Source of the DNA: Mermis nigrescens
Lineage: Eukaryota; Nematoda; Enoplea; Mermithida; Mermithidae
Length of the DNA: 64,000 nucleotides
Reading direction: 5' to 3'
NCBI GenBank assembly: GCA_036768485.1
Contig: JAVLUZ010000142.1
Location: 10,276,042 to 10,340,041, forward strand
Position 1 is the stretch's first letter. Each line of letters starts with the position of its first letter. Shown piece by piece: positions 44,966 through 56,955 of the stretch. The notes under the pieces are model-generated. The model was not told where the DNA came from. It did no database searches and saw nothing but the letters and a program-made list of their open reading frames with translations. Position numbers and translations under genes: made by a program.

Positions 44966-45639
44966 TGTGCGGATGAGTACAAAATGATAGATGATGGTTA
45001 ATAGACATACGCAGCATGGAAATTCTAGGGACTTGAATTTTAAGTTCCTCGTCGGGGCTCAAAAACGGTAGATACGCGTGTAAAACATTATTTTTCGGCG
45101 TTTCTGACGATGCTCTATCTTTTGAGCAGAAAAACAAAAACTTTCAAAAATATCAGAAATATATTAGTATATTACTAATATATGATAATATAGTAATATG
45201 ATATAATATAAAATAGCCAAAAAGTGAGCATATTGCGAGAAGCGCTGGAAATTTGACTTTTAAAAGCAAACGGGTAGCTAAAAACCCTTAAATTAGCATC
45301 TTTTCTACGAACCTTTTTGAAAAATTACGAATCGGGGTGATGAAAATTTCTGGGTGGGGCTGAAAATCTTTTTGGAGAAGGGAAGCTGAAAAACTCCCCA
45401 AGCCCCCTCAAGTTCATGTATGATAGTTAATCGTATTCATTAATTTAATGTATATGTATTTTTATATTTTCAAATCATGTTTTTCAAATGCTACACTGTT
45501 TTTTATGACACGCTCATGTTCGTTAATTCTGTTGTTGTAACTTCCTTATTTTGTATTGTTTTCGTATTTTGCTCAAATATCGTTGTTTCATTTTGAGTAT
45601 AGTAATTCATTAAGCTGATCGTCGTTTCAATTTCCTTAG
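44966..45639. other. Non-coding, probably intron upstream of the exon at 45640
   Basis: Includes an AT-rich TATTAGTATATTACTAATAT tract near 45163-45225. 45575-45639 ends in a good 3' splice signal, so at least the right part is likely intronic. Confidence 0.4.
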
Positions 45640-45972
45640 CTGCCTCTTTATCCACCAAAAGAAGAAGTAAAAAAATGTTGCTGCTCGAAGGAAGAAGAAC
45701 TGAATAAACTGCAGAAGTCTATTCACGACTTTAGGGTGTCGTACATAAGTCCCTATTTGGCTTTTTTGAATAAGCAGCTCTCAAACATGAGCAGCTTCTC
45801 GGACAAATCGGAACAAGCTTATCAAAGTACTTATTCAATTGCATACATTCGGGCGCCCTTAATTCCGGAGTCCAAAAATTTTCGNNNNNNNNNNNNNNNN
45901 NTTGAAAAATTTTGAAAAAATTAGTATACCGAAAATCAAACGCTTTGTTAAAAGAGCACTTGAAACAAAAGA
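45640..45972 (+). CDS. Probable internal exon of an unidentified host gene (crosses assembly gap)
   Basis: Immediately after a polypyrimidine acceptor (GTTTCAATTTCCTTAG, AG at 45638-45639) there are 81 stop-free codons up to the gap: LPLYPPKEEVKKCCCSKEEE, a lysine/leucine segment, FRVSYISPYLAFLNKQLSNM, then SSFSDKSEQAYQST and YIRAPLIPESKNF. After the 17 N's the frame L-K-N-F-E-K-I-S-I-P-K-I-K-R-F-V-K-R-A-L-E is open to a consensus donor GTAAGT at 45973-45978. Balanced amino-acid use, unlike the surrounding F/K/N-rich chance frames. I do not recognise the family; there is no membrane segment or known motif. Phase 0 at the 5' side is assumed. The last 42 bases recur at 12313-12354. Confidence 0.6.
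45885..45901. other. Assembly gap
   Basis: Run of 17 N; its true length is unknown. Similar words (AAAAATTTT) on both sides suggest an assembly join. Confidence 0.99.
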
Positions 45973-46047
45973 GTAAGTTATCTTAGATTGACAAAAACAG
46001 TGAATTCTGTGAAGAGGGTGGGATAGCATTTTGCGGAAGGTCAGTAG

Positions 46048-46160
46048 CATAGGTGGGCAGCAGCCAAATTCTAGGTAGTCCGATAGGGCTAAATCGCCAA
46101 AGATAGCAATAAAAATTTAATTCTGGGGTCTATCGATTTTTGGGAGAATTTTTTTACTTG
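46048..46160. mobile_element. MITE left-end fragment
   Basis: CATAGGTGGGCAGCAGCC-AAATTCT is the left end of the CATA-GTGGGCAGC family; the right end is missing. Confidence 0.6.
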
Positions 46161-46397
46161 CAAGTTGTTTCAATATATGACGTAGACAATTACAATTAAA
46201 ATAATCACTTCACATGCTGCAATATTACTTTCTTAGTAGACTAACGCTGGGATTTCGAAATACTAGCATCATAAATTAGAAAGAATGAATAAACAAACTG
46301 CACATTATCGATTTACTCTTTTGTTTACATATTTGTGCTGTGACAATGTTTTAAGCTCTGCTGGCTTTCACTGAAAACTCAGCTGATTCTGCTTTTA

Positions 46398-46786
46398 CTG
46401 GAGCTACATACGAACAATGTTTCCAAAGAAAGTGATTTACGTGAGTCTGTCGGTGATATGTTTTCAGCTTTTGAAAGTCAGGCAAAGAAAATGCGCAGAT
46501 CCGATCCTCAACCAAATTTTCGAAGCAAAACCATTCATTTTGAAATAAATATGAATCTTATGAACACAGGCGGCCTGATAATGAGGGGACGATTTGATAA
46601 AGTATTGATTATCTAAACGGGAAGTTTTCCTAAGCTCTGTTGTATCGCAACAATCGTGCTGTCAGTTCCTGCCACCACCTATTGAACAAATTTTTAGCCG
46701 TGCTATTGCATTATTAAACAAAAATTAGCATAATCTATGTGATGCAGTGCTTGAAAGAGTTTTATATAGCACTAATGTTGTGTAGT
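46398..46786 (+). pseudogene. hAT transposase C-terminal remnant, frameshifted
   Basis: 73 open codons (46398-46616: ...SVGDMFSAFESQAKKM...) are followed, with frameshifts, by LSVPATT and then P-IEQIFSRAIALLNKN and DAVLERVLYSTNVV. The order PATT ... (V/I)E-IFSRA ... LLNK ... L matches the hAT dimerisation domain. The assignment of the first 73 codons is less sure. Confidence 0.5.
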
Positions 46787-46929
46787 GACTGCTTCACGTT
46801 TTGTGCTGTTCTGCATTGAAATTAACGAGTATTTATGTAGAAGTACGCTTATGATGGGTGTAACAACATGCAGGTGTAACGATTTGCAGGTGCTCGACCG
46901 ATCAAAAGTGAAACTAATTATATGGTAAC

Positions 46930-48135
46930 GTCCCGGGTGACCGACAGTCCCAGACCGACAGTCCCTGGTCACCGACAGTCCCGGGTCACCGACAAATAGT
47001 ATAAAAATAGATGTGTCAATCAAAAAATTCCCGAGTGACCGACAGTACCTACTGACCGACTGTTCCGAGTGGCCGACAGTCCCGGGTGGCCGACTGTACC
47101 GGGTGGCCGACAGTCCCAAGTAGCCGACTGTACCGGGTGGCCGAAAGTCTTGGGTGGCCGACACTGTGCCGGATGATCGATAGATGGCATAAAAATTCCC
47201 AAATGACCCGGTTGTACTATTATTATGAATATATGTACGTACGTACGTATGTATGCACGTACATTTTTTCAAAATCGAAATACGTAATTTTTTCATTCTC
47301 TTAGAATAGCAATAAAGATTTCACTGGCATAAATGTGAATATAAACTTATGTCATGTACATATTGTATATAAACTTATTGAATGTACATATTTAATATAG
47401 ACTATCAAAACTAAAAAATTTTGTATCAAAGATTCATTTTTGTCCAGTCGTCGTTAAGATCTTGAATTGCTTATATTCCTGTGCGCGTTAAAATCGGCCT
47501 ACAGCGTAGTTATACATGCGCAATGGAATGCAAAAGCAATGAATAGCGTTTAGGCACCTTCAGAATCAAAAAATGTAAAAATAAAACCTCATTTGCATTT
47601 TGAATCGGGCGGAAAGTTAATCCCTGTTCTTGTAAAAATAAACATTTTTAAGTGGAGCGTTTAGAATGCTCAGTAGTTCCGCATGAAACATTGAGGGCGA
47701 TTCTCGCTATGAAGTCATATGAGCAATGTTATTGCATTGGTAAAACTATTTATGTGCATAAATAGGTACCTACTAAAAAAACATTAATTCCGAAATCATT
47801 AGTCAGTTAGGAATTTTTATGACAAACCTATTATTATACCGCTTGTCGGTCACCCGGGACTGTCGGCTGCCCGGTACTGTCGGCCACCCAGGACTGTCGG
47901 CCATGCGGTACAGTCAGCCACCAGGGACTGTCGGCCGCCCGGTACACTCAGCCACTCGGGACTGTCGGCCACCCGGTATAGTCGGCCACCCGTGACTGTC
48001 GGCCAGACGGGAATTTTTGATTGACAGATCTATTTTTAAAACCATTTGTCGGTCACTCGGGACTGTCGGTCACCCGGGACTGTCGGTCGACCGGGACTGT
48101 CGGTCACCCGGATCTGTCAGTCACTCGGGACACAA
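46930..48135. mobile_element. Foldback element with 17 bp minisatellite arms
   Basis: The left arm (46930-47180) is a tandem of CGGGTGGCCGACAGTCC and variants (TGTAC in place of AGTCC on alternate units); the right arm (47840-48135) is the same array inverted. Both arms also share a spacer with TTTTTGATTGACA-ATCTATTTTTA, inverted (left 46994-47030, right 48010-48050), so they are homologous beyond the satellite. The loop (47200-47840) is AT-rich with a (GTAC)n run near 47234-47262 and no gene. Confidence 0.75.
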
Positions 48136-48309
48136 TCGATCATATACTGTAGCTAGTTGTTTGTAGTACATAATAATGCTGTAATGTGCGTACTAAGAAC
48201 TAAATGATCCTGTTTAGTGAAAGACATGTGTTAGTTCCGTATCTACAAGTACTTATTCCACACTTAATTAGAGCTCATTCTTCTTCATTAAACCTCGAAA
48301 TATAGCTCG

Positions 48310-48392
48310 CAGGGCTATATTTTGGTTTCTGGGGGTATTTTGGTTTCTGGGGGGTGCATACCCCCGCCAACCCCTCCCCACGCCCAGGTATG
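48310..48392. mobile_element. MITE right-end fragment
   Basis: GGTTTCTGGGGGGTGCATACCCCC ... CACGCCCAGGTATG, ending at 48392 exactly where Gypsy sequence starts. Confidence 0.6.
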
Positions 48393-48393
48393 G

Positions 48394-49440
48394 TGGAATG
48401 ACGCTGAAAAGCGCTTGCTGTTGCCGACCTATCTTAGAGACTTATCTTAGAGACCCGATGCTTAACGAACGCTAAGCTACGATGACCTGGTAGACCGTTT
48501 AGGACAGCGCTTTGCACCTTAAGATAATGTACAGCTCAAAGCGTTGCAGGTGCATACTAGAAAACAGGGACCTCTGGAGAAAGTGACCGCAGAGATGGCG
48601 ACATGGGTCATGGATACTATGGAACCGCTACTTGCGATCCGGAGAAAAAGTAATATATTAGTCTTTATTGATAGATTACGCAAATGGGCCGAAACCATTA
48701 CCATCCCAGACGCACGGGCTACCATAGTTTGTCGATCGAATCATTCTACGATTTGGAGCCCCGAAAATCGTGCAATCAGATAGGGGAGCCGGATTTGTGG
48801 CCGCAACGTCCCAGGAGGTTTGCCAGCTCTTTGATGTCCGGCATATTACATTCACACCTTGCTGTCCGCAGACAAATGGATTGGTTGAGCGTTTCAACCG
48901 CACCCTTCGAACCATGCTTGCTACAACAATACAGCACGAAGAAAATGATTGGGATCGACGGCTCCTGCGGTAACCTTCGCCTACAACATTGCCCGCCATG
49001 AGAGCACCGGATTTTCGTCCTTTTTTCTGGTCTATAGACGACAAGCTAAGCTACCAGTTGAACAGGGTTTCGAAGCAGGAGCAGATGGCAACGAAGTACC
49101 GCCTTCAGTGCCCACTATCCGCGAATTTCATGCCAACCTGAGAATTGCTCGACGGTTTGCTGCCAAAAAGTTCAACGGGCTCAAGAGCGTCAACGAGTCC
49201 AGTATGACTGCAGTAGCTAGGTACGAGCCATAGTACGACCTTCTAGAGCTAAACAGCTGGTTCTGTATAAAAATTCTCGGTATAGCAGCAAATATCAGAA
49301 ACGTTGGTTGGGACCCTTTGAAATTCAGACTATTAGAGGGGTTAATGCTATTGGAGAAGAATTAAGGTGTCGTAGAAAGATTAAAATGGTTCACTTGAAT
49401 CATTTACGACTTTTCATGGTGAAAAACGAAATGTTATTGA
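48394..49440 (+). pseudogene. Ty3/Gypsy remnant, copy B (Gag piece joined to integrase)
   Basis: Starts with a Gag-like WNDAEKRLLLPTYLRD (48394-48441) and DDLVDRLGQRFAP a little further on in another frame, then jumps to integrase: VMDTMEPL (first catalytic Asp), VFIDRLRKWAETITIPDARA, a frameshift near 48730, SDRGAGFVAAT (second Asp), TNGLVERFNRTLRTML (catalytic Glu) and the C-terminal KRWLGPFEIQ. Protease, RT and RNase H are deleted and frames are broken, so it is inactive. All three DDE residues are still visible. Confidence 0.88.
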
Positions 49441-50140
49441 TGATGCCGATGAATTGAGCGTAGGAAGTGAGAACATTATTGTACTCAATAGCTATAGAAC
49501 ATATTTAAATATTATATGCCTAAATATTGTGGCTTAATTATACTACCCCAATATACTTATGTATATTAGCTGAATTTAATTAGTCCGTAATTTCTAACAT
49601 TGATAATGGCATTTATTTATTTATATACTTACTCGTATATATACATACATAGTAGAAGAGAGGCACTGATACATAACTTCAGAATAGCCCTATCTCTTTG
49701 AATTTGTACATTTCTGCGTTAATATTTATTCATTTATTTTGATCAAACACTTTCGATATGACGTTCAATTACCATTTCGCCTAAATTCCTCCAACGTAAT
49801 ACAACGTTGTAAAAAGGCAACTCCCAACCTTGACCAACGTAAAATGACTCCAAAAATAAAACTGCAACAATTTTCAAGAAATTGTTGCAGTTTAGGACAC
49901 GTTATAACATACCCAGTGCTGTAAGATAGGTTATTTAAATTCGAATTTTGTTAGTATTTCATACTTCCTTGTCGTCTTAAATTTTTCGTTTTGTTGACTT
50001 CCTATTATTTGGGACGATTCAGTTGCATCTTTTTATTTAGCATTTGCTTTTTTACTTATCTATTTATTTTCTTTTTTATTTTTCTCCTCATTTTCTTTCT
50101 TCTTTCTTGCTTCTTTCTCGTATTGATGACTTCTTACTAT
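49441..50140. other. AT-rich flank, copy B
   Basis: Collinear with 13055-13740. Hairpin AAACTGCAACAATTT / AAATTGTTGCAGTTT at 49859-49893. No gene. Confidence 0.5.
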
Positions 50141-52783
50141 CATAGGTAGCGCGATAGCGCTACCTATAATATACTTGGCCATCCTTTTTTCTTATATGTT
50201 TATCACAGCGAGTGCGAAATTTGTGCCCCCCCCTCACAGCTATAACGGCACACATCTGGGAGGTGCGGTTTGTTTTTAAAAGGTAGAGAACAAAAAAACT
50301 TAAATACTCCCTTTTTGTTTTTGTTTACTACTCAATACCGAGCTAGGCGTGATTGTGTAAAGTTTACATCAAAAATTCAAATGATCGGCGGGGGGCAAAT
50401 TTTTTTAAACTGTTTCCCTGATTAGTAGCTTACGAATCTGGTCTCAAAATTTTTTTACACTCATTAGTTGTTGCACAGGATTGTAAATTATTCGGTTTTT
50501 TACTGTTTTCATGTGCAAGAGCATATCTAACTCATTTTTCCATTCTATGCAGTCTGATTGGTTACAAAAGGTAGACGGTTATAAAATCTAGGGGAGCCTT
50601 TTTTTATTTTTTAAAAGTAATATTTTCAAATTTAGAGGCCATTTATTGTAAAGAATCTGTAACAAAAAAATATTTTTTCCGCCATATTCTCCACTTAGTA
50701 GACAGAACGTGGTAATTATCTTTAAAATGTGCCTCGTCCTAAGCGCTACACGTCAAAATTTATTTTGTTTCTTTACAATCAATATTGCGTTATTAGTGCA
50801 GGTGTAAACTTCACACTGAAAAAATTTTTTACGCCCAGAGCGTCGTGGATGATGAATTTTTAAAAAAAATGTTCTCCGTAAGGTCAGAATAACGAATCTG
50901 ACCTTCAAAATTTTCTACAGCCAGTGTTTGTTGAGGTATGAAGAGGTGAACTTTGAATTATACATCAATTTTCTAATGCCGGTATATAACTCCGTATTGC
51001 ATATTTGTTTGATCAGATTTTTCTTATATCAGAGGTTTTTGGCTCGTCTTTAATAAATAATTATTTTTATTATCATAAATGCACTGTTCTTAAAGTTCAG
51101 TAGAATGATGAATATTTTTCAATATAGTATAATCAAGCTGAAATCGACCGATATGCTGAGTTGGTGCAGTGGCTCACGTGTCCGTTCTCGCATGTGGGTT
51201 TAAAAAAAGAATAATGGGTTCAAATCTTTTGAATAATGACTTTTTCATTTTTTAATTCTTTTGGCAAAACCATGCACTTCATTTGACTTATTCATCTATT
51301 TAGGTTCTGCAGATGACACTTTTTTGTTTTTTGAATTTCGCCTTAGTTCTCGAATGGGAGTGTAAAGAGTGCGAAAATCTGGGGGTGAAAAGACATTTTG
51401 GTCGAGTTTTCGACTTGTTTATGTCTGCCAACAACTCCGGTTATGAGTTTTAAGAAATTTTCTGTGACAGAAATGTACTACGGATCAAGGGCTATCTTGT
51501 GCTTACCAGCAAACTTTTATACAATCAATACGCAGTTAGTACCAGGGGTTTAAACTTTACACTCTAGTGGATGAGTAAAAAAACAGATTTTGTCCAAGAT
51601 TTCTCTGCCAACTTTTTCGGTAATGAGTTGGGATGAATTGAATAAAATAGAAATAAAGTTAACTTCTAAGAGCTACACGTCGAAGCAAGTCTGTGTTCAA
51701 AAAACGTAATATTCAGTTGTTTATGAGAGTGTAAAGTTCGAAATCTGAGGTGTAAAATGGGCGAAAAAGAGGTTTTTTTCGTATTTTGATCGGTAAATCA
51801 CATCAAATATTTTGCGGAACATAAGTTTGGCTCATACAAACGTACTACAATCAAAGGGCTACAAACTGGCCCGAACCGAATTTATTTACACTCAATGGGG
51901 CGCTAGGTTCAGATTTTTAAAGTTTACAATATGGTGGACAGTGGAAAATACGTGTTTGTCAATTTTTTTGTTCGCCACTTTCTCTGTTCAGAAGTCGGGC
52001 TAGGTCGAATAAGGATAAAAATAAAGTACTTCCTAAGGGGTACGCGTCACAGCAAATTGCGTTTGTTTACATCAATATTTAGCTTTTTCGGGAGGTGTAA
52101 AGTCACAAAAATGGGAGAGTTAAACGTGTTTCTGTCTTGTTTTTTTCTGCCAAGTTCTGGGTTATGAGTCTGGACATAATCTCAAGTCTAAAAATGAACC
52201 AGAAAACAAATGTGATACGCCAGTTTGTTTGCACTCAACAGTGGTGTGAAGTGGTTTACATCTGATATTTATTTGTCGTCGGGCCATTGTGGAGACTTGA
52301 TTTTTTAATAAATGTTGATCGTAGTATCAGAGTAATATCAGAATTACGAATCCGACTTAAATTTTCTTTACACTCTGTGGTTGTCTAAAGTTTACACTGC
52401 ATATTCACTTTAGTTCTAGAGCCTTGCGGAAGCTTAATTTTTTCAAAATGTTCTACGTAAAATCAGAATTGGGAATCTGACTGTTAGTTTTCTCTACACC
52501 TAGTAGTTGTGTAAAGTTTGCACTATTCATTTGTTGTTAATATGTAGTTTATACTACAAATTTATTTTACTTCCAAATCTGAGCGTTAGTGTTCCTTACA
52601 CTTGATATTTGCGTAAAGTTTATGCTGAAAAACTTTGATCTGTTGTCTTGTTTAAAAAGGATAATGCTGATGTTAAGAACAATATTGTTTTCCGCGTTCT
52701 TGGACTGCTGTCATTATTGTGGCATGTTACTGTATGTGTTTACTGACTGATGTACTCAAATCATGCTAATTAAAAGTGGGGTA
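50141..52783 (+). mobile_element. Hairpin-array element E, copy B
   Basis: The cleanest copy: starts CATAGGTAGCGCGATAGCGC-TACCTATAATATAC, a palindrome of 9 bp arms with a GATA loop. Runs 2.6 kb to the MITE M. Contains the same TTTACAC/GTGTAAA pairs as copy A (for example 52365-52390, with one stem mismatch) plus the tRNA-like segment at 51162-51226. Confidence 0.65.
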
Positions 52784-53588
52784 CTAGCAAAGAAAAATGC
52801 TCCGATGGAACAAAAAAGATGAATATACTTGGAATTGTGGATTATTAAGGATGTAAAAGGAGGGGACTAGGAAAAGGCTATCTAAAGTTGCAAAATCTGA
52901 CAAAAATCACACTTTCTCTAAGCAACGCAAAAAATCGAGGTATATTCTGCGGCCAACAGATTAAAATAAATATTTAACCTAAAAATGATTGAAAAAGCAG
53001 CACGTTAGCTATGCAGTAGCTATGGGAAATGATATTGAGTAAACTAATAATCTTTCTAAACCAATTGAATGAAATAGCAAATATTGATGCATCCAAGACA
53101 ATCGAAGAAATTGTTGGTTTAAAACAGTAGGAAACGCGTAAGTTGATCTTGAAACAGACTAAATCTGGGTACACTAGCATGCCCGTAACGGTTGTGTGCA
53201 CTAATCAATCGGCCCCTGCTTTGCTTGCTATAATGCTCATAACAAAATAAAACAACTTTAAATGCAATACCACTTAGTCTTCTATCAATCAGGATACGAA
53301 GCTAGTCAGCGTTGCTACTCGCCAGCAATTTAAAAAAGTAAACATTATAGATTTCGTTTATACACTCTTATCTGAAACTTTGAAAATTATTTAAAAAGAC
53401 ACTTTTTTAGAGGCCGCACAGAATATACTTCGATTTTTTGCGTTGCTTAGAGAAAGTGTGATTTTTGTCAGATTTTGGCGATTTTAGGTAGCTGCTTTTT
53501 CCTAGTCCCCTCCTTTTACATCCTTAATAATCCACAATTCCAAGTATATTCATCTTTTTTGTTCCATCGGAGCATTTTTCTTTGCTAG
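52784..53588. mobile_element. TA-flanked MITE M, full copy
   Basis: 805 bp. Starts CTAGCAAAGAAAAATGCTCC after TA (52782-52783) and ends with the inverted GGAGCATTTTTCTTTGCTAG; the inverted arms run about 190-200 bp. The TA-type site suggests a Tc1/mariner-like mobiliser. The right TA is mutated or shared with the start of the next element. Confidence 0.8.
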
Positions 53589-53589
53589 T

Positions 53590-56134
53590 CATAGGTAGCG
53601 CGTTAGCGCGTACCTATAATATACTTAGGTACCCCTAACACCTGTGCACCCCCTCTACAGCTATAACGGGACACTTCTGGAAGGTGCGGTTTTTTTAAAA
53701 GAAAGATAATAAAAAAATTCGCTGCCCGTGTTTTTTTGTTTTTCTTGAAACTCAAAACTGACTGTGTAAAGAAGGTGTAAAGTTTTTGTGTAACGGTATA
53801 ACATAGGACAAATTTTTGGGACATTTATAATGCGGCATGTGGACAACTGAGTATTGATGACTCGAAGAATTGAACAGCATAGGATAATAGAGGGATGAAT
53901 TCTACAGATGGCACTTTTTTTGTTTTTTGAAATTCGCATTAGTTATCGAATGGCAGTGTAAAGAGTGCGAAAATCTGAGGGTGAAAAAGCACTTTTTGGT
54001 CGAGTTTTCAACCTGCTTATGTCTGATTACTAACTCCGGTTATGAGTTTTTTGAAATGTTTTCTGACAGAAATGTAGAGCGGATCAAGGGCTACATTCTG
54101 CATATAAGCAAAGTCTTCTACGCTCTATGGTGAGTTAGATCCTGGGGTTTAAAGTTTACACTCTAGTGGATGGTGTAAAAAAATGGATCTTAACTAAGAT
54201 TTCTCTGCCAAATTTTTCCGCTTATGAGTCAGAATAAATTGAATACAGCAGTAATAAAGTGCCTCTCAGGGGCTACACATCGCAGCAAACTGCATTTAAA
54301 AAAACGCAATATTGAGTTATTTATGGGGGTGTAAAGTTCGAAATCAGAGGTAAAAAATGGGCGAAAAAACGCGTTTTTTCCGAATTTTGATTAATAAATC
54401 ATACCAAATAATTTTTGCAAGAGAATTTTGGCACACAGGAATGTACTACGATTTAAAAGCTACAAATTGTACCGAACCGAATTTCTTTAAACTCAATGGG
54501 GAGTTCGGTACGGAATTTTAAAGTTTACAGTGTTCTAAATGATGGAAAATACGTTTTTGTTGCGTATTTTGTTCGCCACTTTCTCCGTCCAGAAGTCGGG
54601 ATAAGTCCAATAGAATAAAAATAAAGTGCTTTATATCGGGTGCATGTCAAAGCAAATTGTCTATACATTAATATTTAGCAGGAGTGTAAAGTCAAAAATT
54701 TGGTGTTTAAAATGCGTTTCTGTCTTGTTTTTTCTGCCTGCTTCTCCGGTTATGAGTCAGGGACACGATTATCAAGTCTAGAAATAGACCAGGAACCAAA
54801 TTTGATATGCCAGTCTGGCGCATATGTTTACACTCTACAGTGTTGTAAAGTGGTTTACACCTATTGTTAGTTTGCCCATAGAACATTATGGAGACTTAAT
54901 TTTTTCATAAATATTAATCGTAATATCGGAACAATATCAAAATTACGAATCTGACCAAAATCTTCTTTACACTAGGTGTTTACATGAAGTTTACACTACA
55001 TATGTATTTATCTTCGTTTTTGAGCATTCCAGAAACCTAATTTTTTCCTGGAGTCTAGAAATTTTCAAAGAATCAAATGTGAGACGTCACGTAGGCGCGT
55101 TTGTTTACATCCAACAGTGATGTAAAGTAGTTTACACCCATTGTTTATTTGTCCTCAGACCATTGTAGACATGCAATTTTTTCATAAATGTTGATAATAA
55201 TATCCGAGTAATATCAGATTTACAAATCGGAATAAAATCCTCTTTACACTAGGCGGTTGTGTAAAGTTTACACTGCTAATTAATCTTCGTTCTAGAGCTT
55301 TGCGAAAACCTGAATTTCCTGCCGAAATCTGAAAATTTACATGGAATCAAATAAGGGACGTCAGCTGGGCGCGTTTGTTTACACTCAACAGTGATGTAAA
55401 GTGGTTTATCTTCGTTCTAGAGCTTTGCAAAAACCTAAATTTTCTGCCGAAATCTGAAAATTTACATGGAATCAAATAAGGGACGTCAGCTGGGCGCGTT
55501 TGTTTACACTCAACAGTGATGTAAAGTGGTTTACATCTGTGTCAATTTGTCATTAAACCGTTATGGAGACGTAATTTTTTCATGAATGTTGATCGTAATA
55601 TCCGAGTAATATCGAATTTACAAATCCGACTAGAATCTTCTTTACACTCGTTGCTACTGTAAAGTTTACACTATATAATAAGCTTCATTCTAGAGCCTCA
55701 CGGTAACTTATTGTTTCTCTAAAGTCGTAAAATATATATGGAAACAGATGTGATACGTCTGCTAGGGGCGCATGAAGAGTAGTGTAAAGTGATTAACACC
55801 TATTGTTAATTTGTTCTTAGAACATTATAGAGGTTTCATTTCGTAATAAATGCTGATCGTTATATCAGAGCAATATCGAAATTATTAATCCCACTAAAAC
55901 TCTTTACACTCTTGTGTAAAGTTTAAAATGTAAATTAAGTTGAGCTCTAGAAAGTTTTGGAAGCATATTTCTTTACAGGATGTTCTACGTAACATAAGAA
56001 TTACTAATCAGAATGTTTGTCTCTTCTACAACTAGTAGCTTTGTAAAGTTTAAACCATTCAATTATTAGAAGAACCGCACAGTAAATGAAATCTAGTATT
56101 GTATTTCCAAATCTTGCTAATTAAAAGTGGGGTA
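53590..56134 (+). mobile_element. Hairpin-array element E, copy D
   Basis: Diverged but full-length copy beginning CATAGGTAGCGCGTTAGCGC. It has the densest hairpin array: 54156-54180, 55102-55125, 55242-55266 (CTTTACAC/GTGTAAAG), 55375-55400, 55501-55526, 55640-55662 and 55902-55921. Includes a recent 126 bp tandem duplication (55284-55535). Confidence 0.65.
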
Positions 56135-56951
56135 CTAGCAAAGAAAAATGCTCCGATGGAACAAAAAAGGGGAATATACTTGGGATTGTGAATTATCGAG
56201 GATGTAAAAGGAGGGGACTAGGAAAAATCTCCTATGTTATATGCCAAGAATCGCAAAATATGTAAAAAATCAGACTTTCTCTAAACAATGCAAAAAATCG
56301 AAGTATATTCTGCGGCCTTTGAAAAATGTAAAAGTTTAGTAAACAATTGCTGTAGACATGTGTAAAAGATTATCTACATAAGGTCTGTTGCACGTCAGCT
56401 TCCGTGTTTCCTACTGCTTTGAACCAACAATATCATCGATTGTCTTGAATGCATCGATATGTACTATTTCATTCAATTCGCTTAGCTACTGCATTGCTAA
56501 TTCGCTGCTTTTTTCAATCAATTTTTTGGTAATTTGAATATTGCTTGCACTTTGATACTTAGAATGGCTGTATCTGCTAAGTGACATGCTTAGTAATAAT
56601 GAAATACGAACAACTTAATTATGATTTGTTAACAGCATTTCACTTTAAGTCACATTATTAAGCAACTCAAAGTTGAATGAAGTCTGCAAAAAGTTGCATT
56701 ACGTAATATGCTTTTAAGATATTATGTCAATCAAAAAAATTATTTTAAAATAATACGTTTTTTCAGAGACCGCAGAATATACTTCGATTTTTTGCATTGT
56801 TTAGAGAAAGTCTGATTTTTTACATATTTTGCGATTCTTGGCATATAACATAGGGAGATTTTTCCTAGTCCCCTCCTTTTACATCCTCGATAATTCACAA
56901 TCCCAAGTATATTCCCCTTTTTGCTTCCATCGGAGCATTTTTCTTTGCTAG
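56135..56951. mobile_element. TA-flanked MITE M, full copy
   Basis: 817 bp, TA at 56133-56134 and 56952-56953, ends CTAGCAAAG/CTTTGCTAG, inverted arms of about 200 bp (56135-56330, 56760-56951). The middle differs from the 52784 copy. Confidence 0.85.
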
Positions 56952-56955
56952 TATA

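Noticed and set aside
46772..47296. 174-codon minus-strand frame
   Set aside because: Most of it is the 17 bp minisatellite read through; a period not divisible by three keeps several frames open without selection.
48394..49440. Active Gypsy element or endogenous retrovirus
   Set aside because: Protease, reverse transcriptase and RNase H are missing, frames are broken, no LTR pair is visible and there is no envelope-like frame.
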